A DNA stretch of 64,000 nt from Candidatus Latescibacterota bacterium. Its GTDB lineage: Bacteria; Krumholzibacteriota; Krumholzibacteriia; WVZY01. Numbering within the stretch: the first letter of the stretch is position 1; each line of letters starts with the position of its first letter. The notes below the pieces were generated by a model. That model did no database searches and had not been told where the DNA came from. It saw nothing but the letters and a program-made list of their open reading frames with translations. The stretch lies in assembly GCA_011772205.1 (NCBI GenBank), contig WVZY01000064.1, positions 29,461-93,460 on the forward strand, given 5' to 3'. Positions 18,419 through 29,200 of this stretch are shown piece by piece. Both the position numbers and the translations under genes were made by a program.

Positions 18419-18532
18419 TGCCCGAATACCGGTGGCCCTATTGATTCCCGAACGTCTATATCCCTATTGATACCCGAATATCTGCACTCCTGTTGATGCC
18501 CGCATATATGTGCCCTATTGATTCCCGAATAA
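18401..18532. repeat. Five-copy 26-bp tandem repeat starting inside a stop codon
   Basis: Units start at about 18410, 18436, 18462, 18488 and 18513, giving periods of 26, 26, 26 and 25. The shared core is CCCTATTGATNCCCGAATAT with a few substitutions per copy. The first copy contains the TAC TGA end of the 18119 gene, and the third copy also repeats the preceding CGTCTATAT. It therefore looks like serial duplication of the gene's 3' end. Confidence 0.8.
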
Positions 18533-18657
18533 TCGATGGCATGCTCAAAACCGGCTAACGAGCATGAGGCGCGCCGCTAAGACATTGGTCCGATCTTTTG
18601 GCTTCAACGAGCCGCCCAAGCTGCGTGCAGGTTGTCTCGACCGTTGTGGTGTGCCAC

Positions 18658-18677
18658 ATCCCCGGCTTTGCGGGGAT
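18658..18677 (-). terminator. Hairpin at the end of the 18677 gene
   Basis: ATCCCCG, six-base loop, CGGGGAT: a seven-pair GC-rich stem that begins at the stop codon of the minus-strand gene. No T-run follows on the minus strand, so termination would need Rho or other help. Confidence 0.35.
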
Positions 18678-19768
18678 TACTCGAATCGAGAACTCGCCCC
18701 GACGGACGAAGTTACTTGAGTTCGACGAGATTTGGAGCGCGCCGCACTCGCCCGACGAACGCCCTTTACCTCGAGCGAAGCGGCGAGCCACTTTTGCGAG
18801 ACATACTTAGCGGACCAGGCGACCGAGAAGCTGCCAACCTGGGCGGGCACATTGTTCCCGTCGAACCCCATGTAGAATTTCACTTGCGTGCAATGCGAAG
18901 GCATGGACACGATACGATACGCCGTGAAAAACTGGATCAGGCCCGTGGGAGTTGTCTCGAGCTTGCGGCAGTAGCGCCACATCCGTTCGGTATCTTCGTA
19001 AAGACACTCCTCGGCATACTCGCGAATCCTTTGGTTCATGAAGCGGCGTTCCCTGGACGCCGGAAGCTCTATGTCCCTCTCATGAGCATGCAAAATCACG
19101 CCGCCAATCGAGCACTGCTTGAGTGCTTCAACGTCCTCGCGTGCCATCGCGCGGAGCGCCTTGGCCAGGACCGGTCTCGGATCAACGGATGCCTCCCAGT
19201 CCATGTTCAAGGACACCAGTTTACTATAGGACAGGTTCATGAGGATGGGGATCGTCCGGTCGTAATCGAGTGCAGACGTGTCGATGCGGAGATAATCCAA
19301 CTTCCAAGCATCGCCATCTCTCCGGAACCTCCATGTGGTGTGATGTACAGGAGTACCGGATACGGTGTGATCTTGCCTAAAATCATACCACGCCTGGATA
19401 ATGAGTTCCCGCACGTGTATGTCGGCGGTCACACGGTCTATCTGGAGCGGTGTCATTACGATCCCCGATAGATAGTTGCCATAGTCGCGCCGGTGACGCT
19501 GGATGGCGCTCCAGGCCGTTTCCCCGGCGCCCGTTCTGGCAAACAAGCTCTTGAATCGTTTCGAATCGCTTTTCAGCACCGCCTCGTGAGCGCCGCGCAT
19601 GAGCGCAACGAGTTCTTCACCGTCGTGCTCATCGACGATTGCGCGGGGCGGTTTGACACCATTCGTACGATTATCATCCCGATTGCCAAAAAAGCTCAGG
19701 AACTGCCACCCCAGTATGCCAACCCAGAAGACCGTTCCAATTGCTGAAATGATCTGCCTACCGCTCAT
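18677..19768 (-). CDS. Membrane-anchored protein, unknown
   Basis: I chose the ATG at 19768 (AGGAG eight bases upstream), which removes 43 Arg-rich residues in front. One N-terminal membrane segment (SAIGTVFWVGILGWQFLSFF) follows, then two similar soluble halves. Each half has a helical stretch followed by a strand-rich NTF2/SnoaL-like segment (LVALMRGAHEAVLKSDSKRFKSLF, then WRFRRDGDAWKLDYLRI; and VLAKALRAMAREDVEALKQC, then the second domain). The resemblance to two tandem NTF2-like domains is weak. The last 25 residues are Ser/Arg-rich. No enzyme motif was seen. Confidence 0.5.
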   Translation of the reverse strand: MSGRQIISAIGTVFWVGILGWQFLSFFGNRDDNRTNGVKPPRAIVDEHDGEELVALMRGAHEAVLKSDSKRFKSLFARTGAGETAWSAIQRHRRDYGNYLSGIVMTPLQIDRVTADIHVRELIIQAWYDFRQDHTVSGTPVHHTTWRFRRDGDAWKLDYLRIDTSALDYDRTIPILMNLSYSKLVSLNMDWEASVDPRPVLAKALRAMAREDVEALKQCSIGGVILHAHERDIELPASRERRFMNQRIREYAEECLYEDTERMWRYCRKLETTPTGLIQFFTAYRIVSMPSHCTQVKFYMGFDGNNVPAQVGSFSVAWSAKYVSQKWLAASLEVKGVRRASAARSKSRRTQVTSSVGASSRFE

Positions 19769-20166
19769 CGCGCCACTCCTGCCGGATCGCTGCGCATTGT
19801 CGCGGGCCTCGCCGTCGCAATTTCGCTTACGCCAGCAACTTGGCAGATTTTTCGCAAAATCCGGGCCAGAACGAAATCGCAGGAGTACATTTGGCACGTG
19901 CTGGGAGTTGTCCTTTCGCTGGGGGTTTTCCAGCTAGACCGCTTCAGTTTTATGGAGCTGCAAGCGAATCAATGACAGATGGAGTTTTTGCAGTGATCTC
20001 GAAGCTCGGAATCCAAAAATTCGGCTTCATGGAATGGACCACCCTGCGGAATGGGAGGCGGAGTCGGGCGGCCAGCATATGTTCCTCCATATCTCGGGCT
20101 TAATATGGTCCTTCCCCATATCGACGCAATGCTGCGTCTGCGTTGCGCTCCCTCCCTCGATTGGTT
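19769..20166. other. Intergenic region, nothing recognised
   Basis: About 400 bases between two minus-strand genes. No ORF with a ribosome site and no clear promoter or terminator. Confidence 0.35.
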
Positions 20167-21405
20167 TCAGCGATAGGATATTCGGGCAAACGTCGCCTTG
20201 TGCCCTCGTCTCATGATGTCTTTGGCATCATTCGAGCATCGAACAGTTTTATAATAAATAACGTCTCCAATCCGTTCGGAATGATCCAGCCGTTCTTCCT
20301 TCTTTAGAAAGTAGGCTTCCATCGTATCCATGGGACGCGAAGTGCCGTCGCTCTCGTACTTGATCGTAATGTTCGTGCCGGAATCCAGCACCTTATGAGC
20401 GTTCTCCGTCCAATCGAAATCCTCTCTGCCGAGATCCGGGTTGATGCGCAGATGAGCCGCCAGAGACACACCGGGAATTCCAGACTCCGCCAGCTCTCTC
20501 GAACACTGAACAAACATCTCGGGAGACTGGCCGTTGCCGAGATTGATCTCGTATATGGCGGTGGTACCATCATCACGAAGATATTCCTTCATGATATTCA
20601 TCAGCATCCGCAACTGGATCGCATTCTGGGTCGACAACAGCATGGATACTTTGAAAGACAGGTTCTTGATATCCCGGGCATAATAACAAGCCGCCACAAT
20701 CGTGGACCAGCTGGGGTTGAGGAAAACATTCCCGCCCGTGCGTACCGCCGCCCGCGTAATCCCATCGAGATAAACCAGGTGATTGTTGTTCGCGACTTCA
20801 ACGCCTCCGAGATTCCCATAGGGAGTGCCCATATTCTTGAGTATCAGCGCCCTCATCCCGGATGCAGGTTCCCACGTATCGAACTTCTCCCCGGTAACTT
20901 TCTCCAGGCGGGAGTATGTTTCGTTGCTAAGAGGAGTACCGACCAGGTTCGTATTGCAGAACATCGAGGCACTCATGATATTCTCTGCCATGGCCAGAGT
21001 GGTCAGTAACTCGCCGTTCAAGACATAATCTTCTGTAAGCGCCATGACCGAAATAAATTCGGTAGGAACCAGTGTTTCCCCGTCTTCCGCTATCCGTTTC
21101 ATTCCTCTCAATGTCACCGGCGCCCCCTGCCAGCCAGAAACCTGCGTGGTGGCCACGCCGGCCTTCATGATCTCTATGTTTTCTTTTTCGATGAAGTCCT
21201 CGACTTTGGTAAAAGACTTCGCATGAGCTTCCGCCTGCTCTAGCATTTCGCCAAATCCCTTTTCCCCCGCCACTTCTTTTCTTTTCTTGTAGTCACGCAT
21301 TTCCTTTATGGAGTTCATGATCTCGGATGCACCGCCATAGGACTCCTTCAGTGCATCCATCTGTTCCATGTCCTTCTTGCTCAAAAAAGGATAGTGCAGA
21401 CCCAT
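20167..21405 (-). CDS. Unrecognised 412-residue cytoplasmic protein
   Basis: A strong AAGGAGG at 21411-21417 places the start at ATG 21405, although the frame is open to 21438. There is no signal peptide or membrane span. Residues 1-70 are charged and helical (MDALKESYGGASEIMNSIKE). A conserved-looking core follows (FISVMALTEDYVLNGELLTT, NLGGVEVANNNHLVYLDGI, SWSTIVAACYYARDIKNL, SGIPGVSLAAHLRINPDLG). Repeating beta-strand/helix units and the GIPGVSLAAH-type strand ends would suit a TIM-barrel enzyme, but I cannot name a family. It ends in RRGHKATFARISYR. It is followed by the M14 carboxypeptidase gene, apparently separately transcribed. Confidence 0.55.
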   Translation of the reverse strand: MGLHYPFLSKKDMEQMDALKESYGGASEIMNSIKEMRDYKKRKEVAGEKGFGEMLEQAEAHAKSFTKVEDFIEKENIEIMKAGVATTQVSGWQGAPVTLRGMKRIAEDGETLVPTEFISVMALTEDYVLNGELLTTLAMAENIMSASMFCNTNLVGTPLSNETYSRLEKVTGEKFDTWEPASGMRALILKNMGTPYGNLGGVEVANNNHLVYLDGITRAAVRTGGNVFLNPSWSTIVAACYYARDIKNLSFKVSMLLSTQNAIQLRMLMNIMKEYLRDDGTTAIYEINLGNGQSPEMFVQCSRELAESGIPGVSLAAHLRINPDLGREDFDWTENAHKVLDSGTNITIKYESDGTSRPMDTMEAYFLKKEERLDHSERIGDVIYYKTVRCSNDAKDIMRRGHKATFARISYR

Positions 21406-21488
21406 TTTCCCCTCCTTAGCGGCTGCTTTCTTTCTCATCGTACAGATGATCTAGCATCAGAATCCGATCAAGCATCTCGGCTTGCTGC

Positions 21489-24374
21489 TCACCTCAGAAG
21501 CACCATCTTCCTTGTCAGCGCCTTGTTTCCTGCTTTCAAACGATAGAAGTACACCCCCGAACTCGCTGGATTCCCTTTGGCGTCCTTTCCGTCCCAGACG
21601 ATTTCTCTATATCCTTCAGGGAGTACTTCGTTCACGAGAGTCTTGATCAGCTTACCCTCGAGATTGAGGATGGACAGGTTGGTCATGGCTTCTTGAGGCA
21701 GAGTAAATGAAATCGTTGTCGTCGGATTGAAGGGATTGGGGTAGTTTTGGCGGAGAGCGAATTCATACGCTAGGACTTCGACATCGACCTCGTGAGATCT
21801 TACCTCGCTACCGTCCGCTTTGACGGCACCTAGAGTATAATAATAGGTGTGTCCGGCTTCGAAATTCATATCGTCATAGCTTCGATCGCCTTCAGGAATC
21901 AATCCAAGCCGATTGATGAGCTTTTCATACCCCTTGCTTTCATCCCTTCTATAAATGTTAAATCCAGCGATGGCTTCGTCCGCTGAAACGTCCCAAGTGA
22001 GTCTTATTGTTGAGCCAGCCCATTTCGCGTCGAAACGCTTAACAAGAATGGCAACCACGCTCTTTTTAAAGCGTCTCGTTTCACCTAAAAGGCCCCACTC
22101 CTTCGAATCGGCGGCATAGGCTCGCCACCAGTAAGTCCCGTCGGCCAAAGAAGATGGGGTCCAGGCGGTCTGACCAACACCCTCTGGAACGCTGTCCACG
22201 TATGCGGCCAGGTTTGTACACATGGAATCGGCGTGGATGCGAAAACCGTAGGTCAGGGGATCCATGCCATCCGGGTCGGTGCTATTGGCGACGGTGAGAA
22301 CCGGATCGGTGTTGACTTCTTCGCCCGGAGCGGGAGATATGAGAACCGGTGGTGGCGGGGTTTGGTTGCTCCGGTCGGGCCCTTCTAGGAAGACGTCATC
22401 GATGTACCAACCATCTTCCGTGAACAGCTCGTCGGCAAGCAGTAGAAAGCGGATCTGAACCGATTGCCCAGCCCAATTATTCAGAGGCAACTCGACTTGG
22501 GTCCAGCTGGTGTTGTACCCGGAATAGATAGCCAGGGTGGTCCATAGCCCATTTCCAGCAGAGGCCTGCACACACCCGAAGTCGTAGCCCTCCTCGATCT
22601 CGTACTTGTGCCAGAAGGAAAGGTGAGTTGCCGGAACTCCCATGGTTGAAGTCGCCGAGTACTGGGTATCATCCACATAATCATCACCTGGCGAATCGGT
22701 CAGTGACTGGGTTGGGGAATGGCTCGTGGAGTTGGTCGTATTCCACGTACCCGTCGTCGTCCATGCAGCGATGCCACTCTCGAAATCGTCGCTGAACAGG
22801 ACGATCGGTTCGTCCACGACGAAATGTAGCGCATAATCCAGGGGAGGAGCGTCCTGCTCGCGAACGGTGACATTGAGTGTGCTGAGATGCGCGCTTGGGC
22901 ATGCAGGATCAACTGCGACCGGAAACGGGCTAGAGGTGAAGTCAACGCCTGCGCGTGCGGGTATAGTTCCAATGTCACGGTATGCCTCACCTAGCTGAAT
23001 GTAGGGATCATCACTAGAAAGCCTGACGCTTACTCCGAAAGCATCGGCGGTGACACCCTGGTTGGCCAATGTAAAGGAGAATCCTGCGCTCTCGGCTGGG
23101 TCCGCCCGGCCGTTTCCGTCCCCGCCGACCACGACCACATCGCTCGCTTCTATGAAAGCGGCAGCGGCCCGAATCAGATAGATCGACGGCCAGAGGTTTT
23201 CTTGGAATATCGGTATACGCCTCTCCTCTGGAGGCCAAAAACCATCATAGGAATAGCCGAGCTCGTTGCACAATGAAAAAATCTTGCCATGCTCTCCCTG
23301 GGCGCCGTAGGCCCAGTCGTGAGCGCAGCCGACGACTGGATAAAGGGTGGTGCAGGCCTGTCCGGGCTCGTAGTGGTTATGACGCGTCATGAGGCCGGCC
23401 ATGTGCTCGAAGATGTGCGCATCGGGCGTTGGATCGGGTGTGTAGCCCCAAGGATAGAGAGTGAAGCCGCCAAAAGAGTGAAACGTCTGGTGCGTGACAA
23501 ACTGATGCGCGTTAATGAGACTCATCATCGCTTGGACTTCCGGTTCGCTGCCCGCAAAGGGACCTCGATAAGTAGCAACGCAGGAGTCACCGATGCTGCC
23601 GGGAGCTCCCCACATGTAGGGATAATTTCGGTTGAGATCGACACCGTAGCAGCCACCGCCGTTGTCACGGCGGTTCTTCCGCCACATGCCGCCTCCGCCG
23701 GGATCGGTCGTCTCGTTATAGACAAGCCCGTCAGGATTGACGATAGGAACGAAGTAGATTTCTCTGCTGTCGAGTAGGTAGGTGACCTCCGGATTGCTGC
23801 CATAGTTCTGCGCCAGATGCCCCGCCAGTAGCAATGTAGTCTCGGAAGCCATGATCTCGCGGCCGTGATGGAGGCCGTCGAACAGAATCTCCGGCTCGCC
23901 CTCGTCGATGTCCGGGTTGTCGGAGAGTCGGAAGCACCACAAATCCCGCCCCTCATGGCTTTGCCCCAACGACCATTTTTCGCTTATGACGTTTGGGTAG
24001 AGCGACCGGAGGCTGTCCATGAAAGCGATCGCTTCGGAATATGTGTGGTAAGCTCCGAAGCCGGGACCGACGACCCGCGCGGCGTAGTGAGCTTTCAAGT
24101 CCGATTGGATGATTTTGAGCCGGCCTCCGGAATCGCGCAAAATGCCGAGGTCTCTCTCCCCGGCTACGATGTCGACATAGGTTCTCCGCCTGCAGACCGA
24201 GGCGATGTCCAGTTCCGGGTGAGCGTGCAAGAACTCCAGGTCTTTGGGAGAGTCGATGTAGTATCGAACGAGGTACAGCTGTTGCGCGCTGGCGATATCG
24301 AAATGAAGCAGGATCGAGGCAACGGCCAGAATCGCCAAGGTGGGCAGAATATAATGGCGGCCGAAATGCTTCAT
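21489..24374 (-). CDS. Secreted M14 zinc carboxypeptidase with FlgD-type tail
   Basis: The ATG at 24374 (GGAGA upstream) opens a signal peptide ending near ASAQQ. The M14 domain spans roughly residues 110-410. It has the zinc motif HHGRE near 169-173, a third ligand in TFHSFGG near 299, substrate-binding DLNRNYPY, and the catalytic Glu in CNELGYS near 371. This resembles carboxypeptidase T-like enzymes that trim C-terminal residues from peptides. A beta-sandwich domain (VVVVGGDGNGRADPAE), a jellyroll-like domain (FSDDFESGIAAWTTTGTWN), fibronectin-III-like modules and the FlgD-type C-terminal domain (NYPNPFNPTTTISFTL to TRKMVLLR) follow. All catalytic residues I can check are present. Confidence 0.85.
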   Translation of the reverse strand: MKHFGRHYILPTLAILAVASILLHFDIASAQQLYLVRYYIDSPKDLEFLHAHPELDIASVCRRRTYVDIVAGERDLGILRDSGGRLKIIQSDLKAHYAARVVGPGFGAYHTYSEAIAFMDSLRSLYPNVISEKWSLGQSHEGRDLWCFRLSDNPDIDEGEPEILFDGLHHGREIMASETTLLLAGHLAQNYGSNPEVTYLLDSREIYFVPIVNPDGLVYNETTDPGGGGMWRKNRRDNGGGCYGVDLNRNYPYMWGAPGSIGDSCVATYRGPFAGSEPEVQAMMSLINAHQFVTHQTFHSFGGFTLYPWGYTPDPTPDAHIFEHMAGLMTRHNHYEPGQACTTLYPVVGCAHDWAYGAQGEHGKIFSLCNELGYSYDGFWPPEERRIPIFQENLWPSIYLIRAAAAFIEASDVVVVGGDGNGRADPAESAGFSFTLANQGVTADAFGVSVRLSSDDPYIQLGEAYRDIGTIPARAGVDFTSSPFPVAVDPACPSAHLSTLNVTVREQDAPPLDYALHFVVDEPIVLFSDDFESGIAAWTTTGTWNTTNSTSHSPTQSLTDSPGDDYVDDTQYSATSTMGVPATHLSFWHKYEIEEGYDFGCVQASAGNGLWTTLAIYSGYNTSWTQVELPLNNWAGQSVQIRFLLLADELFTEDGWYIDDVFLEGPDRSNQTPPPPVLISPAPGEEVNTDPVLTVANSTDPDGMDPLTYGFRIHADSMCTNLAAYVDSVPEGVGQTAWTPSSLADGTYWWRAYAADSKEWGLLGETRRFKKSVVAILVKRFDAKWAGSTIRLTWDVSADEAIAGFNIYRRDESKGYEKLINRLGLIPEGDRSYDDMNFEAGHTYYYTLGAVKADGSEVRSHEVDVEVLAYEFALRQNYPNPFNPTTTISFTLPQEAMTNLSILNLEGKLIKTLVNEVLPEGYREIVWDGKDAKGNPASSGVYFYRLKAGNKALTRKMVLLR

Positions 24375-24592
24375 AAGGTCTCCGTTCAATCTAACGGAGG
24401 TCCTCAAATCCGAAGCGGAGGCGTGAGCTTAGAATACTCTGGTATACACCAATAGATTACTAAAACTCGCCGAATCTGTCAATAAAGCCTGGCTCCACTA
24501 GCTTCGACTTGGCCCTTGTGATTGAACCTGCCCAATGCTATACTACATCAAGTTGTCAAGTACACGGTTAAGGCCTAATCGAGGATGTCATC

Positions 24593-26134
24593 ATGATGAA
24601 ATCCGCCTATTTTCTCACTTTGGCCGCCGCCTTCCTCTCCACTTCTACCGTATCACCTGTAACCGCTAAGACATGGCACGTGCCGGGCGATGCGCCTACG
24701 ATAAAAGGAGGAATCAATTTGGCCTCTGCCGGCGACACGGTGCTTGTAGCCTGCGGAACTTACTACGAGTACAGCATTGCAATGAAATCCGGTGTTTGCC
24801 TTCGGAGCGAAACGGGAGAGGCCACTTGCGTCACTATCGATGCACAACAACAGGCCAGGGTAATGCGATGCCGGGGTGTGAGTAGCACGACCCGGATCGA
24901 GGGATTCACGATCAGGGGGGGACTTACCGCTGATGAGGGCGGAGGATTGTACTGCCTTGACTTTTCTTCCCCAACCGTTGCCAACTGCATTTTTGAAGGT
25001 GACTCAGCTTTCTTCGGCGGCGGTGTCCGCTGCTATAACAACTCTTCCCCCCGGTTCATCAACTGCACTTTTACAGGCAACTCTGCTGATACAGGCGGCG
25101 GGATTTCGTGTCAAGGCAACTCCTCTCCGACGCTCACCGACTGTTCGCTCTCCGACAACTCGGCCAGCAGCAGCGGAGGCGGAATGAATTGCTACCATGC
25201 TTGCTCCCTCACACTCACTAACTGCACTTTCTCCAACAATCGGGCTGTTTATAGGGGCGCCGGGATAGGAATCTCCCGCGAGTGCACCGCTACGCTCACT
25301 GATTGCACGTTCTCAGATAATTCTTCCAGTACAGGCGCTGGGATGTTTGCCTCTTTTGACGGGTCAGCTGTCCTCACAAATTGCACATTCACCAACAACT
25401 CCGGTAGCCAAGGCACTGGGATGTTTCTCGGCGGAAACGCCTCTGCTACGCTCAGTAACTGCTCTTTCACCGGTAACTCGGCTAGCAGCCGCGGCAGCGG
25501 GATAAGATTGGACGAAGCTGCTACCGTCACGCTCACTAGCTGCTCTTTCACCGGCAACTCATCCGGGATGAACGGTGCGATTTACTTGGCGAGCACTTCC
25601 CATTTAACCGCTGATGATACGGAATTCAGAAACAATTCGGGCGGCGAAGGGGTTGGAATGTCCCTCCGCGATAATGCAACAGCCATTCTAGCCAACTGCA
25701 CGTTCGTCAACAACTCCGGCAGCCAAGGCGGTGGAATGTTTCTCAGCGATAACACTGCCGCTACGCTCACTCACTGCTCATTCGCCAGGAACTGGGCTAC
25801 ACTAGCCGGAGGTGGAATGGTGCTATCCGACGCTTCCGCTACGCTCATCAACTGCTCGCTGACCGACAACTTTGCCTACCAAGGCGGTGGGATTGCTTTG
25901 TGGTATGCTGCCCATATGACCGCCGATACCACAGCATTCGAGGGAAATCAATGTAGAGGTTTTAACATGGGAGCGCATGGCTTTGTAGGAGGCGCCAGCG
26001 AAGCAGTGCTCACCTGTTGCGTCCCTGACCTCAGCGGTTTCGCTGGTGACGGGACCATCATTCTGAACAATGAGGGGTGCATCACCCCAGTCGAGCCAAT
26101 TTCCTGGGGCAGACTGAAAGCTTTGTACCAATAA
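24593..26134 (+). CDS. Secreted right-handed beta-helix protein with WGxxKxLY tail
   Basis: The product has 513 residues with a signal peptide (LTLAAAFLSTSTVSPVTA). KTWHVPGDAPTIKGGINLA starts a parallel beta-helix of the pectate-lyase/Pmp kind. About 14 rungs repeat the pattern LTNCTFxNNSxxxGxGMxL (residues 115-460), rich in Asn, Ser, Thr and Gly and with Cys in each NC position. No catalytic residues of lyases are obvious, so it may be an adhesin or structural protein. It ends ISWGRLKALYQ, matching the tail of the 9883 protein, and has no FlgD-type domain. Confidence 0.75.
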   Translation: MMKSAYFLTLAAAFLSTSTVSPVTAKTWHVPGDAPTIKGGINLASAGDTVLVACGTYYEYSIAMKSGVCLRSETGEATCVTIDAQQQARVMRCRGVSSTTRIEGFTIRGGLTADEGGGLYCLDFSSPTVANCIFEGDSAFFGGGVRCYNNSSPRFINCTFTGNSADTGGGISCQGNSSPTLTDCSLSDNSASSSGGGMNCYHACSLTLTNCTFSNNRAVYRGAGIGISRECTATLTDCTFSDNSSSTGAGMFASFDGSAVLTNCTFTNNSGSQGTGMFLGGNASATLSNCSFTGNSASSRGSGIRLDEAATVTLTSCSFTGNSSGMNGAIYLASTSHLTADDTEFRNNSGGEGVGMSLRDNATAILANCTFVNNSGSQGGGMFLSDNTAATLTHCSFARNWATLAGGGMVLSDASATLINCSLTDNFAYQGGGIALWYAAHMTADTTAFEGNQCRGFNMGAHGFVGGASEAVLTCCVPDLSGFAGDGTIILNNEGCITPVEPISWGRLKALYQ

Positions 26135-26221
26135 AATCTCGCAGCTTCAAAAAGCGAAAGCCGGCGGCGTTCCGGGAAAAGTCACCACATGTCGGCCAGG
26201 GTTCCCTTCCTTGCAATCCGC

Positions 26222-29200
26222 CTATTTGATCAGCACCATCTTTCTCGTCTTCTTGAATTTGCCGGCCTCGATACGGTAGAAGTAGACGCCGCTGGAGACC
26301 GAGACTCCCCGGTTGTCCTTGCCATCCCACTCGACCTCGTACCGGTTCGCCTTCTTGAGACCGTTGACGAGCGTCCGCACTCTGCGCCCCGCCACGTCAT
26401 AGACCACGAGCTTCACATGACTGTTCACCGGAATCGTAAATCCGATCGTCGTGTTCGGATTGAACGGATTGGGAAAGTTCTGCTCGAGATCGAACGTGGC
26501 AGCATAGACAACCTTGTAGGGGCCGAAAGTCTTGCCCGGCCCGTTTTCCGTCGCTTCCTCGAGCATGTAGTAGTACGTTCGGTTCGGGCGGACGGCGTCG
26601 TCCTCGAACTCGTATGAGGCGCCATCGGGCTCGCCTTTCGAAGGAATCGCCTCTTTGGTGATCTGGGTATAAGAGCCGTCCTCCTGATTTTCTGCGCGCA
26701 GGATATTGAAGCCCTCGATGTTACTCTCAGCCGTCGTGCGCCACCGGAGAATCGCAGTGCCTTTCTTGATCACTCCATCGAAGCTCGCAAGCGTGACAGA
26801 GACTGTAGATGAAATAACGAACATGTCCTGACTCATGCCCATGCCTAGATCCGTCCCGTCCTTGTACAACGTCACCATGACCCTGCAGGAGTCGAAATGC
26901 ATATCAGGGGTCTGCCATGCCACGGATCCGGCATCGGGAATGCCGCTTGCGATCGCATACCAAGCGCTCCCGTCATCGTGCGTCCAATAGACGTCGGCCG
27001 AGTCCACTTGATAACCCACGGGAGACGCCCAGGTTACCGTGATAGTCTCTCCTATGGGGAGAATTTCACCGCCTTTCGGGAATTTGACCGTGGGGCGAAT
27101 CGTCCGGATAGTGTCCTCGCCGATGAAATCCCGGGTTTTCTCTTCTCCGGAAATAGTGACCGGGACATACTCGCCCTGAGGCAAGACTGCCTGGAACAAC
27201 GCCCGGTCGAACATGACCACGAGCTCTCTAATGCCGTCTTGGTCGCTGTCTACGATTTCCCACTCGTCAGGGTCAGCGGGAATCGTATCCTGCAAGAGAA
27301 CCGTGCTAATATCGATGTCTTCGGCGTAGAACGGCGGAGGAAGTTCGATGCTCCCCGTCACCCATCTTCCTCGTGACCTGAGGTTGAGAGTTCTAGGAGT
27401 CACCAGGATATCCGCCGCAAGGGGTTCCAAGGAAGGGCCGGTGGCATTCAAGAACGTCACGGTCGAATCGCCGGCATTGGTGATGAGCGCCAGCCCCGAA
27501 CCCGATGGATCAAACGCAATAGCCTCCGGACCCTCTCCCACTTGTATCGAATCCACGATCGTCAACTGGACCTGAACTGGAGGAGCTGGAATCTCTGGAT
27601 CGATCGCCGAAACGGAGCCGAGGATCTCGATGCTTACGACAACCACGAGGTTCGATTCTTCCTGAACAAGGTAGAGTAGCGTTCCATCGGGATTGATTGT
27701 AAGCGACTTGTAGGATTCGCCTGCCCCTCCCAGCGAGGCAACGACCTTGTTTTCCAGATTGCCGCTTCCGGGCTCGATATAATAGACGATCACGCTGCCC
27801 TCGGTCGTAAGAATGAACAGCAGTGTGCCGTCTGGATTTATGGTAAGGCTTTTTGCCGCAGCGCTCGTGCCAATGGTGGCTACGACGCTGTAGCTGTAGT
27901 CATCCGCTCTGAGAACAATATAGCTATTATTGGTCCCCACGTAGAGGCGGCTTCCGTCCGGATTGATCGTGATGCTCCTGGACGCATCTCCCGATCCGAG
28001 CGTCGCTACAACCTTGTGATAGTTCGAGCTCGCATCGTCACTGTCAATGACATCCAGATTCTTCGTGAAATCCGAGCTTGCGTTGACGACGTACACCCGG
28101 TCTCCGAGTGGGCTCGCCACGAGATCAAGCGGGAAGTTGCCCACGATCAGCGTCGTATCGAGTTGGTGATATGTCGTGAGATCGTTCGGATCAGTGCCGA
28201 TGATAGAGACACTGCTCGAATTGTAGTTGGCAACGTAGATGAAGTTGCCTTCGGGGTGCATGTCGATGGATATGGGGTGATCGCCGACCGGTATACCATT
28301 GAGAGACGTCTCGTTGTCCACATCGATGGGAACGACCACGTTGCCTTCCGGGCTGATTGCATAGGCCATCGTGCCGTCCGGATTGATCGTGATGCTCTTT
28401 GTTGCTGTCCCCGTGCCAACGGTCGCTACGACTTCGTCCGTTACCGTACTCGTTGGCACCAATACATTGAATGGAAGCGCATTAGAAGTATCCGTCCCGA
28501 CGGCCACCCGAATCGTCCCCGAAACGGCATCCTCCGGTACCGCCGCACTGAGATAATTGATCCCGCCATCGGATGGCGTCGCTGCCCGTTCGTTGAAAAG
28601 AACAGTGTTCTGGCCTGGATCGGGATCGAAGCCGGTTCCCCCGAGCACCACCGTTACTCCGACGGTGGCACTGGGCGGACTCACCGATGCGAGCGAAAGC
28701 GGAAGTGGGCTCTCGGTGCTGAAGCTCGAGGAAGTGGGGTTCTGCAGCGGCCAACCATCGCTATCCAAGATGCTGTTCGTGAACTCGACGGTGTAAATCG
28801 TGTCCGTTTCGAGCGAGATCATCGGCGTGAGCGACACTTTCCTGAACTCATCCGTGAAGCCGAATGTGACCGGAATGGGATTGGGATACCCGTTCTTGTG
28901 CAAATAGAGGCTCGATGTATTCACCGAGGATGTGTCCACACCCCTGCTGAACGTAGCAAGGATCGTTGTGGTGACACTCACATCCAACGCTCCGTTCAGC
29001 GGATACACGTCGACGAACTCGAGGGGAAGCGTGCCGGGATCGACCTCTCCAGTAGCGGAGAATCCAATGGGCGAGCCGACGAGCCCCAGCGCTCGAGCTT
29101 GCACGGCCTGTGACCCCGTGACGCTTCCCAGCGTCCAGTCCACTTCGGCATAACCATTCGCGTCGGTTGAAACAATCTGGATGGTGGTGTCAGTGTCTTC

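Noticed and set aside
18401..18532. 26-bp repeats as a CRISPR array
   Set aside because: Units are directly adjacent with no unique spacers, and no cas gene is nearby.
18632..19471. 279-codon plus-strand ORF across the 18677 minus-strand gene
   Set aside because: Antisense of a gene with a signal anchor and AGGAG site; the plus-strand translation lacks any domain.
28016..29113. 365-codon plus-strand ORF opposite the giant surface-protein gene
   Set aside because: It is the antisense shadow of the 3574-residue gene. Its translation is Arg/Asp/Val-rich with no domain, and codon structure supports the minus strand.
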